Shown here: in pieces, positions 25,964-35,038 of the stretch
Layout: every line of letters begins with the position of its first letter
How positions within the stretch are numbered: position 1 is the stretch's first letter
Assembly: GCF_002846395.1 (NCBI RefSeq)
Contig: NZ_PJMU01000002.1
Coordinates: 806,001-870,000 of the forward strand
Source: Pontibacter ramchanderi
GTDB taxonomy: Bacteria; Bacteroidota; Bacteroidia; Cytophagales; Hymenobacteraceae
Direction of reading: 5' to 3'
DNA length: 64,000 bases
Notes under the pieces: generated by a model
Seen by the model: only the letters and a program-made list of their open reading frames with translations
Told to the model about the DNA's origin: nothing
Database searches by the model: none
Position numbers and translations under genes: made by a program

Positions 25964-26827
25964 ATGACAAAGCTTAGAAAGACAAGCAAAACAAAACTCA
26001 ACGACGAGTCACACAACACCGGCAGCGGACAGACGATCCTGAACCCGGACGTAAACGAAAATAAAGCGAAATCCATCACAGACCTGCGTGAGGCCGGGCA
26101 GGTGCAAGCGCCACCCGCTTCTGAGGAGGACATCAAGATCCGGAAGGCCTTTGTAGACAAAGACTGGAACGAGATCAAGATCGCCGACTCGTGGCAGATA
26201 TTCAAGGTAATGTCGGAATTCGTGGAAGGCTTCGAGAAGCTGGCCAAGATCGGCCCTTGCGTTTCGATTTTCGGATCGGCCCGCACCAAAAGCACGCACA
26301 AGTACTACATGATGGCCGAGGAAATCGCCGCCAAGCTGGTGCGCCACGGGTATGGTGTCATCACGGGTGGTGGCCCGGGTATTATGGAGGCCGGTAACAA
26401 AGGCGCGCACTCAGAGGGCGGTAAATCGGTGGGCCTGAACATTCACCTGCCGTTCGAGCAGTTCAATAACATCTATATCGACTCCGACAAACTCATCAAC
26501 TTCGACTATTTCTTTGTGCGCAAAGTGATGTTTGTGAAGTACGCCCAGGGCTTCATTGTGATGCCAGGCGGCTTTGGCACACTCGACGAGCTGTTTGAGG
26601 CGATCACCCTGATCCAGACCAAGAAGATCGGTGCATTCCCGATCGTACTGGTGGGCCGCGAATACTGGGGCGGACTGATGCAGTGGGTGGAGGACGTGAT
26701 GCTCAAAGTAGAAAGCAACATCAGCGCTGAAGACCTGGACCTGGTGCACATCGTAGACGACCCTACAGAAGCCGTGAAAGTGATCGACGACTTTTACAGC
26801 AAATACCTGCTGTCTCCAAACTTCTAA
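25964..26827 (+). CDS. LOG family protein (TIGR00730, lysine-decarboxylase-like)
   Basis: A 287-residue Rossmann-fold protein. The two signatures GGGPGIMEAGNKGA and PGGFGTLDELFEA are intact; they bind AMP-type nucleotides in cytokinin-activating LOG enzymes. It therefore probably hydrolyses a nucleotide 5'-monophosphate to base and ribose phosphate; the real substrate in bacteria is usually unknown. An unusual hydrophilic N-terminal extension of about 95 residues precedes the core (FVDKDWNEIKIADSWQIFKVMSEFVEGFEKL). Single gene closed by a strong terminator. Confidence 0.88.
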   Translation: MTKLRKTSKTKLNDESHNTGSGQTILNPDVNENKAKSITDLREAGQVQAPPASEEDIKIRKAFVDKDWNEIKIADSWQIFKVMSEFVEGFEKLAKIGPCVSIFGSARTKSTHKYYMMAEEIAAKLVRHGYGVITGGGPGIMEAGNKGAHSEGGKSVGLNIHLPFEQFNNIYIDSDKLINFDYFFVRKVMFVKYAQGFIVMPGGFGTLDELFEAITLIQTKKIGAFPIVLVGREYWGGLMQWVEDVMLKVESNISAEDLDLVHIVDDPTEAVKVIDDFYSKYLLSPNF

Positions 26828-26841
26828 GATTCTATACCTAC

Positions 26842-26877
26842 AAAAAATGCCCCACCGGAAACAGTGGGGCATTTTTT
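26842..26877. terminator. Bidirectional terminator between the LOG gene and the TonB operon
   Basis: A 14-base arm (26842-26855) pairs with 26864-26877; T-run and A-run flank it, so it can end the convergent transcripts. Confidence 0.85.
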
Positions 26878-26924
26878 TTCAGCTATTTTACCGACACCTG
26901 CTAGTTCTCAGTGTTATGGTGGCT

Positions 26925-29006
26925 TTAGTTTAGCAGTTTTACCTCAAACAAACTGTTTCCGCTAATAGGTATACCTGCTGCGGTCTGCCCCTGTATTTTT
27001 ATCTCGAACACGCCTGTCTCGTCGGAGGTATAGAACGTGAACGAAGCGCTTCCGTCGGCTTCGGTTGGCAGGTATGGCTGCCAGTGCAGTAGTTGCCGGA
27101 AGTCTGGAAGTTGGGCCTGCATATTGCCCGGGGCGGGAACTACAAAGTTTCGTGGCAGGCTGAACTGCTCATAGAGCACTGGCAGGCCTTTGTCTCGGAG
27201 CCTATCACGCGCCTCGCCGCTTTTGGTGTAGACGGCAAACATCCCGTTATCAACAAGGCGCCCCAGATTACCGGCGTATAACTTCTCTTCTGACCAGGCA
27301 AGCTCAATTGAGGCAATGTCGTTCAAGTCAAGCGCCATGATCTCGTCCATGTTTTCCAGCATTACACCGTCGAGCAGGTATAGCGGCTCCTCTTTCATCA
27401 TGCGCTTGGTTCCGGGAGCCACATAAAGCAGCCGCACGGTCTGCCTGCCCTTCTTCTTGCGCATGCGCAGGTTAGTCGTCACCTCCCGGATAGCTTCTTC
27501 CACATCCTGAAAAGCAATATATTCGTCCAGCTTAAACACCCTGTCGGCTGGTAGCCGTGGCAGCGGAGACGTAGCATGTGGTTCAGTCAGGCCATAGATG
27601 TCATGGATATTGGTGCGGGTATAGTGCTTCAGAGCGATGTTTACTACATGAGGCGGCAGCGCCTTTACAAAAGCAGAGTCCATCTGTTTGGAAAATGCCA
27701 CTTGTTGGTAAGGACCTTTGATACCTTCCTGCCGCATGGGTTCCACCAAAGTCTCTCTGGTAAAGCGGGCTACGGTTTCGCTTTTCGCGATAGCCTGCCA
27801 AAGCTCATTGTCGGCGTTATGCTCTTGCCGGACCCAGTTTGCCTGCACCGAACCGTCTGGCTGCTGAAGCACTGCCCGTTGTGCCGCTACCGAAGCCGTG
27901 AGCAGCGAGGTGGGCGGCAGACCTTTTACAGTAACGGTTACCTGCTGGCGTGTACCATACTGCTTTTGGTCGGTCTGCACTGCTATACCTGTTGCACGTG
28001 ATATCATGACCCGCTGCTCGGCCTCTACCAGCCCCCCAGTGTTTAGCAGCAGCAACCTACATGCCGGGTGCGCAGCATCGGACCAAGGTATGGTGACTGT
28101 CTCTGAACCCGCCACATGCTGAGCAAAGTATACCTTTCCTGCCGCCGCAGCCACCAGCACATGACCGATTTGCGATAGGCCACGCACTTTTACCTGTATA
28201 CCTTCTTCGCTTACGCCACTTACCGCCAGGCTTACACCTTGCTGCTTTGGCTTGGGGAGCACTACCTGTTGTGGGGCATAGCCTGTTGCCTGCAGCTGCG
28301 CAATCAGTTCCTGCTGTGCTGTGGCTGCCAGATTAAACACGGCTATACCTGTCGCGTCGCTTTTAAAAGTGGTGATGACCTGCCCGGAAGTATCGGTTAC
28401 TGTGCCCTGGGCGGCTATACCTATACCGGCTGCATTGGTTACGTTAGCCACTATTTTTGTAGGCACGTCTGCTGCCCATGCGCCCGACTCTGGATAGAAG
28501 CGCACCTGCAGTGGTTTGGCAGCTCCCGGGCGTCCTTCCAGGGCTTTCACTTCGCCGGCATTTACAATTGTGAGCTGCTCCTGCCAGTGCTGGCCTGCAC
28601 TGAAGTTTCTCATCCAGTTGGTGGCGGCCCGTAGCGTATACCTGCCGGAAGACATCTCGCTGGGCAGCAGGAAATCTCCCTGTGCTTTTCCTTCCTCCAG
28701 CACCAAGCGCTGGTTGACTAGGGTATTGCCCTTTGCATCCAGCAACTCTACATAAAGTACCCGGCTTGCTGGTGTAGCCGAGTTCTTGCGCACAGCGGCA
28801 CTGAACCAGAGACGCTCGCCCGCCATGTACCAGGGTTGGCCATGCACCAGTTGCACCTGCTCGTCAGAGAGTTGGCGCTGAACCTGTGCGGCAGCTGCTT
28901 TCGCCACTTGCTCCTGCTGTGCAAAAGCAGGAAAACTAAGCAAAGGCGTTATGGCCAGTAGCAGTTTTACTGTCTGTTTGTGGATGCTGTTTTGGAGTAT
29001 ATGCAT
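26925..29006 (-). CDS. Secreted MG2-like protein with TonB-plug-like C-terminal part
   Basis: A 693-residue exported protein (signal peptide 1-29, ending AFA). The first 330 residues are beta-rich repeats resembling alpha-2-macroglobulin MG domains and bacterial invasin-like folds (WYMAGERLWFSAAV, GRYTLRAATNWMRNF). A later segment (about 555-610, LLDGVMLENMDEIMALDLNDIASIELAWSEEKLYAGNLG) resembles the plug domain of TonB receptors, without a barrel. The family is common next to TonB receptors in Cytophagales. It is the last gene of the TonB-DUF4249-DUF4249 operon (16 bp spacing), suggesting one surface complex. The ligand is unknown. Confidence 0.7.
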   Translation of the reverse strand: MHILQNSIHKQTVKLLLAITPLLSFPAFAQQEQVAKAAAAQVQRQLSDEQVQLVHGQPWYMAGERLWFSAAVRKNSATPASRVLYVELLDAKGNTLVNQRLVLEEGKAQGDFLLPSEMSSGRYTLRAATNWMRNFSAGQHWQEQLTIVNAGEVKALEGRPGAAKPLQVRFYPESGAWAADVPTKIVANVTNAAGIGIAAQGTVTDTSGQVITTFKSDATGIAVFNLAATAQQELIAQLQATGYAPQQVVLPKPKQQGVSLAVSGVSEEGIQVKVRGLSQIGHVLVAAAAGKVYFAQHVAGSETVTIPWSDAAHPACRLLLLNTGGLVEAEQRVMISRATGIAVQTDQKQYGTRQQVTVTVKGLPPTSLLTASVAAQRAVLQQPDGSVQANWVRQEHNADNELWQAIAKSETVARFTRETLVEPMRQEGIKGPYQQVAFSKQMDSAFVKALPPHVVNIALKHYTRTNIHDIYGLTEPHATSPLPRLPADRVFKLDEYIAFQDVEEAIREVTTNLRMRKKKGRQTVRLLYVAPGTKRMMKEEPLYLLDGVMLENMDEIMALDLNDIASIELAWSEEKLYAGNLGRLVDNGMFAVYTKSGEARDRLRDKGLPVLYEQFSLPRNFVVPAPGNMQAQLPDFRQLLHWQPYLPTEADGSASFTFYTSDETGVFEIKIQGQTAAGIPISGNSLFEVKLLN

Positions 29007-29022
29007 TAGATCAAATCAAAGT

Positions 29023-30093
29023 TTAGAAGCCGATCGGCCTTACGTTGGTTACATTGGGGTATAAGAAGGTATAGCGACAGTCGCCGAGTGGCAGCTCGTA
29101 GGGCAGGCCGGGGAAAGGCGCGTAAAACATGCGCTGTATCACAATAAAATCTTCTACCATGGCAGAAGCGGTGAAGTAGCCCACTACCCGCTCCCCAGGG
29201 TTTGTGACACTGTACATATTGCCATTGATGCGTGCCGGAGGCGGGTCGAAGATACTGCCCACGCTGGTTTGCTGCTCATTGAACAGGCGCCAGAATTCAT
29301 AGGCCTCGCCGGTCAGGGAAAACTGCCGGATCTTGATGCGGTATTTGGTGGGGATATCAGCTGGCACGACCACCACAGGCTGCTCAAAGTAGCGTCCGTT
29401 GAACAGCCTGTCATTATTGGCCACTACTTTGGTATTGATGCTACCCATGTTGGCCCAGCACACGGATGGCACCGGCACATCACCTGTATTGGTATAAAAC
29501 TCAAACACGCCTTCTGTATCCCAGCGGTAAAAATTGCCTCGCTCTGGCGGGTCCTGCACTTGGGCCTTCACCTCAAAACCCACCGACCGGCGCTCGATCA
29601 GCACACCCGCCGAGTTGCGCACGACATCTACAAACTGCTTAAACTCATAGCTTATACCTTGGATGGCCGGCACCGGGCGCACCGCTTCCGGACGCGATGC
29701 ATACTCCCGACCGTCAGGTAAGGTAATGTGCAAGGTATAGCTTCTGCCGTGCTCCACCTGAAAGTCGCTTTCCTGTAGCGTATACACGCCGGTTCTGCCT
29801 TCCTCATATAAAGGCATGCTGTTGCCTAGATTATCCTGCACCGTGACCGTGGCATTGTGCACACGCTCCACTATCACCTGTTGGTTTTCGCTATCGAACG
29901 GGGCGGTCCAGGTGAGGGCGACTTTGTTCAGTTCCGGATTGTTCTGGTCTGTGATCATACCGCTTACCACCAGCGACTGCTGCACCTCGCCTGTTTGGAG
30001 CTCAAAAGGATCCACACAGGCTTGCAACAGGACGACGGCAAGCAGCATAGTCCATTGCCGGATTTGATGATAGGTATTCTTTACTCGATGCAT
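29023..30093 (-). CDS. DUF4249 lipoprotein (second copy)
   Basis: A 356-residue lipoprotein with lipobox LQAC. DUF4249 signatures include the early VVSGMITDQ-type strand, TAPF, a middle LHITLPDGREYAS and the late YEFWRLFNEQQTSVGSIFDPPPARINGNM. It is clearly paralogous to the neighbouring DUF4249 gene (shared strings such as VGSIFDPPPA). DUF4249 proteins often accompany TonB receptors in Bacteroidota and probably sit on the outer face as substrate-binding partners. It lies 22 bp after the first copy and 16 bp before the MG2-like gene. Confidence 0.85.
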   Translation of the reverse strand: MHRVKNTYHQIRQWTMLLAVVLLQACVDPFELQTGEVQQSLVVSGMITDQNNPELNKVALTWTAPFDSENQQVIVERVHNATVTVQDNLGNSMPLYEEGRTGVYTLQESDFQVEHGRSYTLHITLPDGREYASRPEAVRPVPAIQGISYEFKQFVDVVRNSAGVLIERRSVGFEVKAQVQDPPERGNFYRWDTEGVFEFYTNTGDVPVPSVCWANMGSINTKVVANNDRLFNGRYFEQPVVVVPADIPTKYRIKIRQFSLTGEAYEFWRLFNEQQTSVGSIFDPPPARINGNMYSVTNPGERVVGYFTASAMVEDFIVIQRMFYAPFPGLPYELPLGDCRYTFLYPNVTNVRPIGF

Positions 30094-30115
30094 GGTATGG
30101 CAATCAAATTAAAAC

Positions 30116-31174
30116 TTAAAAACCCGCCGGCTTCATGGCGGTGCTGTTCGGAAACAGCGACCGGCAGTCACGCGGTGGGGCCACAAAAGGCGGTTCGTAT
30201 GGCCCGCTCCGGAAAGGAGCATGCACGGCCCGGTTAATCAGCAATCCTTTTTCGCTTATACCCGATGCCCCAAAATACCCGATCACTTCTTCTCCGGGGT
30301 TGCTCAGGCTGTAGAGGTTGCCCCGTATTTTGGCCGGTGGTGGATCAAAGATGCTGCCCACACTGGATTGCTGCTGCTCAAAAAGTCGCCAGAACTCATG
30401 CGCCTGCTCCGTCAGGGCGTACTGCCGCACCCTGACCAGGTACTTGGTGGGCATATCAGCAGGGAGCACTACCACTGTCTGCTTATGTATGTTGCCATTG
30501 AAAAGTCTGTCGTTGGCGGTAACAGCTCTTCCCGTCACACGCCCGACAAAAGACCAGCATTGGGTAGCAGGTATAGGTATAACATCCGGAGCCCGGCTAA
30601 AATACTCAAACACACCCGTGGCATCCCAGCGGTAGTAATTGCTTTTGCCGGCAGGGTCTTGCACAGTGGCGTATACCTCAAAGCCGTCGGTGGTCTGCTC
30701 TACCAGTTCGCCGCTGCCATTCTTGACTACCTCGGTGAACTCTTTGAAGGTATAGCTGACCTGCTCCATTTGTGGTGACGGCTGTAAAAGCTCAGGGGCC
30801 GACTCATACTCCCGGCCGTCCTGCAACTTGATGTAGAGCCGATACTGCTGACCGGCCTCCCCTGCCATGTATTGAGGCAGAAAATAAACGCCACGCTCCC
30901 CTTCAATCAGTTGAAAGCCTGTACCCCGGTTATCCAGAATCTTTACAGAAGCTCCTAACACGGGTCTGTTGTACACTACCTTGCTTTCGCCGTCAAAGGG
31001 TTCTGACCAGGAGAGGCTCACTTTGTTAAGGCTCTCGTCGGATTGATCTGTTATCAGCCCGCTCACTACTAGTTTAGGTTCCGTTTCCCCAGTCTGTATC
31101 ACAATCGGGTCGATGCAGGAGGCCATCCCTATACCGGTCAAAGCCACCAACCAACTTAACAGCCGTCTCATCAT
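30116..31174 (-). CDS. DUF4249 lipoprotein (first copy)
   Basis: A 352-residue lipoprotein (lipobox MASC, Cys about 20). It has the DUF4249 pattern: LVVSGLITDQSDESLNKVSLSWSEPFDG near the start and VGSIFDPPPAKIRGNLYSLSNPGEEVIGYF late. Its ATG overlaps the TonB-receptor stop by 4 bp (ATGA type), so their translation is coupled. It sits inside the four-gene surface-uptake operon. Confidence 0.85.
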   Translation of the reverse strand: MMRRLLSWLVALTGIGMASCIDPIVIQTGETEPKLVVSGLITDQSDESLNKVSLSWSEPFDGESKVVYNRPVLGASVKILDNRGTGFQLIEGERGVYFLPQYMAGEAGQQYRLYIKLQDGREYESAPELLQPSPQMEQVSYTFKEFTEVVKNGSGELVEQTTDGFEVYATVQDPAGKSNYYRWDATGVFEYFSRAPDVIPIPATQCWSFVGRVTGRAVTANDRLFNGNIHKQTVVVLPADMPTKYLVRVRQYALTEQAHEFWRLFEQQQSSVGSIFDPPPAKIRGNLYSLSNPGEEVIGYFGASGISEKGLLINRAVHAPFRSGPYEPPFVAPPRDCRSLFPNSTAMKPAGF

Positions 31175-33852
31175 CGGGTGATCTTGAAATTGTAGGTAAT
31201 GGCCGGCACTGCCGAGCCGATCACTGACAGTCGGTAGGCCTGCGGAATGGTGCCACCATAGGCAGGCTTAAAGAACACCGAGTATGGGTTCTTGCGGCCA
31301 TACACATTGTACACCGAGAATGCCCAGCTGCTCACCCAGTTTGCGTTTCGCTTGTTAGTGCCGTCTATCACAAAGGCCAGGTCCAGGCGGTGGTAGTCCG
31401 GTATGCGGTGCTGGTTGCGGTCGCTGTAGTTTACCATCAGCAGGCCATCGATATAGCCCACTGACTCAGGATAGGTGATCGGCCTGCCGGTGCTATAGGT
31501 GAAGTTCGCCGATAGGCTGATCAGCCTGGATAACTGTTGGTTCAGGACCAGGGTGAGATCGTGCGGTTTGTCGAAGTTAGCCGGAAAAAAGTTGCCGTCG
31601 TTGATGCGCTCCTCGGGCGTAGGGCCATTTACGCGGCGCAGCGACCTGGAGTAGGTATAGCTGGCCCAACCTGTCAGTTTTTTGCCTTTGCGGCGCATCA
31701 TCAGTTCCAGACCGTAGGCTTTGCCCTCACCTGGCAACAGGTCGGCGTCGAGCGTGCTGTTGAGCAGCAACCGGGCACCATCTTTATACTCTACCAGGTC
31801 GTGTAGTTTTTTGTAGTAGGCCTCTGCTGAGAGCTCAATGGTGTTATCCTGCAGATTTTTGAAGAAGCCGAGCGCCACCTGGTCGCCGAGCTGCGGACGC
31901 AGGTTGGGGTTGCTCGTTTTCCAGATGTCTACCGGCGAGGCGGCTGTTGTGTTCGAAATCAGGTGGATGTACTGCGCCATGCGGTTGTAGCCCAGCTTCA
32001 CCGAGCTGTTCTCGCTTAAGCTTATTTTAAGGGATGCCCGCGGCTCAAAATTGCCATACTGCTGTATCACCCCGCCGTTGCTGTAGCTCAGCGTGTCGAT
32101 GATGCTGGACTCGCGTCGCGGTGACTCCGGATCGTAGACATACACATCACCCGGCCCCAGGTTGTAGTAAGAAGAGTAGCGCAGTCCATAGCTGATCGAT
32201 ATTCTGGGATTGAGCACGTATTCATGGTCCAGGTACAGCGCTGCTTCGATGGAGCGCTCGTGTGGCATGTTGACGGGTAGCAGGCTGGACTGCTCCGAAC
32301 CCGGTGTAAGCGTGCCCGGGCTAAACTGATACCAGGAGGACGAAGCACCCAACCCTAGCTTATGCTGCGCGGAGGGTTCAAAATTCAGGTCGGCCCGGAT
32401 CTGCTTGTACTTTATTTCGGAGTCGAGGGTATAGCTGTAGGGTTCTGTTTCGGCCTTTACGCCATAATCATAATCCCCCACGACGCCGGTTACGCTCGAC
32501 AACAGCTTGTCGCTGAAGGTATGGTTCCAACGGGCAGTGGCGGTGCCGGTGCCCCAGGTATAGGTGGTGTCAGCCCCAAAGCGGAAACCGTCGCGACTCA
32601 GGTAGCCTGACAGCATCAACTGGTCTTTGGCGCTGATCGTATAGTCTACCTTGGCATTGAAATCATAAAAATAGCCGTCGCTGTCGCGCACAGACTTATC
32701 AGGCACGTAGCGTAGCGCCAGCCCGGGATAAGCGCCGCGGGCCCCAAGCACGAAGGAAGCCTTGTCTTTCAAAAGCGGCGCCTCTACCATCAGGCGGCTG
32801 GCGAGCAAACCGATGCCCCCGCTTAGGATGGGAGCCTTTTTGTTGCCTTCTTTTAATTCCACGTCCAGTACCGAAGAGATGCGTCCGCCATAGCGAGCAG
32901 GTATGCCCCCGCGGTACAAGGTCACGTCCTGCACCATATCCGGATTGAAAACAGAGAAGAAGCCAAATAAATGGGACGCACTGAAAAGCGGCGCCTGGTC
33001 CTGCAGGATCAAATTCTGGTCGATGCTGCCACCCCGTACGTTGAAGCCGCTGGCCCCCTCACCTACGGTGGTCACACCTGGCAATGCGATCACGCTGCGC
33101 AACACATCCACTTCTCCCAGGAAATTAGGCATCTTGCGCACCTCCTGAATCGATAGGCGGGCCACTCCCATCTCCAGGCTCTCGACATTGTGATCAGGCG
33201 CTTTGGCCGATACCTCTACTTCCCGCAGTTGGTTACTTACCTCGAACAACTCCACCTGCATGGTGCGGCTCTGCTGCAAACTAACCCGGCGCTGGTCCTC
33301 TACCATGCCAATGGCCCGCACCCGCAAGGTATAGTTGCCAGCTGGCACCGCCAAGGTATACCTGCCCTGCTCGTCAGCCACAGTGCCTTTTCCCAGCTCC
33401 AAGATCAGCACGGTGGCTCCAATGAACGGCTCGCCAGTTTTGGCATTGCGCACTTGTCCACTCAGGGTCACGATGCGTTCCGACGCCTGTCCCGGCACCG
33501 CTTCAGATGGCACAGTATCGGACCGGAACACGGAGGCGGCGGACAGGGGCACCAACACGACGGTCTGGTCATCATAGAGCACAAACGAGAGACGGGCTTT
33601 TCCCAGGAGCTTTTGTATTGCGCTGGCAAGTGGCTCCTGGCTGAAATTCTCCGTTATCTGCACGCCTTCTACCCACTCCGGCTGGTAAAAAACTCGCAAT
33701 CGGTGCTTCTGCTGCAGATCCTGCAGTACGGCCGTCAGCGGTTGATTCTGGTAACTGGCTGTAATGCGGCGCTGTTCGGTGCTCTGCGCCCAGGTATGGC
33801 CTGAGAGCAACAACAGCAGAGCAAGCAGAAAATAGTGGTAGCGTCTTCTCAT
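31171..33852 (-). CDS. TonB-dependent receptor with STN and CarboxypepD-regulatory domains
   Basis: An 893-residue outer-membrane transporter. A signal peptide (1-22) leads to an STN domain (about 28-110), a carboxypeptidase-regulatory-like domain (about 130-210, GQVRNAKTGEPFIGATVLI), a plug (about 225-350, LPGVTTVGEGASGFNVRGGSIDQNLILQD), then the 22-strand-type barrel ending in an aromatic-Arg-like strand (PAITYNFKITR). The STN domain in other species signals to a FecR/ECF sigma pair; none is visible here. First gene of a four-gene minus-strand operon. Substrate unknown. Confidence 0.9.
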   Translation of the reverse strand: MRRRYHYFLLALLLLLSGHTWAQSTEQRRITASYQNQPLTAVLQDLQQKHRLRVFYQPEWVEGVQITENFSQEPLASAIQKLLGKARLSFVLYDDQTVVLVPLSAASVFRSDTVPSEAVPGQASERIVTLSGQVRNAKTGEPFIGATVLILELGKGTVADEQGRYTLAVPAGNYTLRVRAIGMVEDQRRVSLQQSRTMQVELFEVSNQLREVEVSAKAPDHNVESLEMGVARLSIQEVRKMPNFLGEVDVLRSVIALPGVTTVGEGASGFNVRGGSIDQNLILQDQAPLFSASHLFGFFSVFNPDMVQDVTLYRGGIPARYGGRISSVLDVELKEGNKKAPILSGGIGLLASRLMVEAPLLKDKASFVLGARGAYPGLALRYVPDKSVRDSDGYFYDFNAKVDYTISAKDQLMLSGYLSRDGFRFGADTTYTWGTGTATARWNHTFSDKLLSSVTGVVGDYDYGVKAETEPYSYTLDSEIKYKQIRADLNFEPSAQHKLGLGASSSWYQFSPGTLTPGSEQSSLLPVNMPHERSIEAALYLDHEYVLNPRISISYGLRYSSYYNLGPGDVYVYDPESPRRESSIIDTLSYSNGGVIQQYGNFEPRASLKISLSENSSVKLGYNRMAQYIHLISNTTAASPVDIWKTSNPNLRPQLGDQVALGFFKNLQDNTIELSAEAYYKKLHDLVEYKDGARLLLNSTLDADLLPGEGKAYGLELMMRRKGKKLTGWASYTYSRSLRRVNGPTPEERINDGNFFPANFDKPHDLTLVLNQQLSRLISLSANFTYSTGRPITYPESVGYIDGLLMVNYSDRNQHRIPDYHRLDLAFVIDGTNKRNANWVSSWAFSVYNVYGRKNPYSVFFKPAYGGTIPQAYRLSVIGSAVPAITYNFKITR

Positions 33853-34022
33853 AAATCAGGGATGCGGTTGGCGTGGGTGAGCAGCAGGTATAGGAATAGC
33901 CCGTTTGCACCATAGCAATATATAGTTTTAACATTGGATTTGAAAATTTTGGTAAACGCCATACCTCAAAGCTTCTCTTCCCGGGCTTTTACCTTCGGGC
34001 AGCAGAATCGTACATAATAACT

Positions 34023-34028
34023 GGAGGG
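34023..34028 (+). promoter_or_regulatory. Shine-Dalgarno site that sets the DUF202 start
   Basis: GGAGGG lies 10 bases before the ATG at 34039. An in-frame TTG at 34033 would be too close to it, so the ATG is preferred. Confidence 0.5.
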
Positions 34029-34038
34029 CCACTTGCCT

Positions 34039-34434
34039 ATGTCAGACGAGGACAAAGAGACAATCAGGAAGCTCAAGAAAAAACTTAAAGTACAGGAGCA
34101 GAAGAACGCTGAGATACGTGACCACATGGCGGCCGAACGCACGATTTTCGCCAACGAGCGCACACTCATGGCCTACCTGCGCACGGCCATGACCATCTCG
34201 GTAGGCGGTTTTGTGGCTATCAAGCTTTCCGACGATCTATACCTGGACATAATTGGTGTTATTTTAATCCCGATCGGCGTTATACTCGCAATTTACAGCT
34301 TCGTCAGGTATAGGCGCAAGCAGCGCATCATTGAGGGGCACCACCAGGACTACTGCCCCACCAGCCACGAACACGAGCGGGCACACAATGAGCTGCCCCA
34401 GCCCGGCGGAAACGGCAAGCAGACCTCTGCTTAG
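34039..34434 (+). CDS. DUF202 membrane protein (copy 1)
   Basis: A 131-residue inner-membrane protein. A charged N-terminal coiled-coil (ETIRKLKKKLKVQEQKNAEIRDH) precedes the DUF202 signature FANERTLMAYLRTA and two transmembrane helices (about 53-72 and 75-95, the latter ending in VRYRRKQ). DUF202 includes YidH-type proteins of unknown function. The C-terminal 35 residues are His/Glu-rich. It is followed 89 bp later by a second copy. Confidence 0.85.
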   Translation: MSDEDKETIRKLKKKLKVQEQKNAEIRDHMAAERTIFANERTLMAYLRTAMTISVGGFVAIKLSDDLYLDIIGVILIPIGVILAIYSFVRYRRKQRIIEGHHQDYCPTSHEHERAHNELPQPGGNGKQTSA

Positions 34435-34523
34435 CGCAAAAAGACCAACTGGCAGCTTCACGACTGGTAAGCGCTGCGCTCTTCGTCGTATTTGTTTAGT
34501 ATATTTCTCAAAAAAAGGAATAA

Positions 34524-34907
34524 ATGCAGGTGCCCCAGCAAGACGAAATCAAAAGGCTCAAGAAGAAAATCAGGAAGCTGGAGAAGAAGAACTCGGAGAT
34601 ACGCGACGAGATGGCCATACAGCGTACCATCTTCGCCAACGAGCGTACCCTCATGGCGTATTTACGGACCGCCATTGCGCTTATTGCCGGTGGCTTTGCC
34701 GCTATCAAGCTTTCCAACCATGTGTATATGACGATTATGGGCCTTGCCCTGATGCCGGTTGGCGTGCTGCTGGCAGTCTACAGCTTTGTGCGCTACCTTG
34801 GCAAGCAAAAGCTGATCAAACGTCACTGGCAAAGCTACGAACCCACCAGCCATCACCACGAAACACTGTACGAAAAGCAGGCCTCACGCTATGGGAACAT
34901 AGATTGA
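34524..34907 (+). CDS. DUF202 membrane protein (copy 2)
   Basis: A 127-residue paralogue of the preceding gene with the same layout: charged coiled-coil, FANERTLMAYLRTA, two helices (VAFVRYLGK-like end) and a His-rich tail (PTSHHHE). The tail PTSHxHE is shared with copy 1, so the pair arose by duplication. They could form a hetero-oligomer. A stop at 34907 is followed by uvrA after 131 bp. Confidence 0.85.
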   Translation: MQVPQQDEIKRLKKKIRKLEKKNSEIRDEMAIQRTIFANERTLMAYLRTAIALIAGGFAAIKLSNHVYMTIMGLALMPVGVLLAVYSFVRYLGKQKLIKRHWQSYEPTSHHHETLYEKQASRYGNID

Positions 34908-35006
34908 GGCAGATGCTAAGGATAATTGCTGAAAGCTAAACCATTTAGCGCTGATCGCTGTTAAGAAGGGTTAGCATCCTCGAGTCCGAAGGCGCTGATA
35001 TTTTTG

Positions 35007-35014
35007 TACCTTTG
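35007..35014 (+). promoter_or_regulatory. Candidate -7 box for uvrA
   Basis: TACCTTTG matches TAnnTTTG, 25 bp before the uvrA ATG. A -33 element is not evident. I see no LexA-type site. Confidence 0.5.
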
Positions 35015-35038
35015 CTATTTAAAATCAAGCATTCCTGA

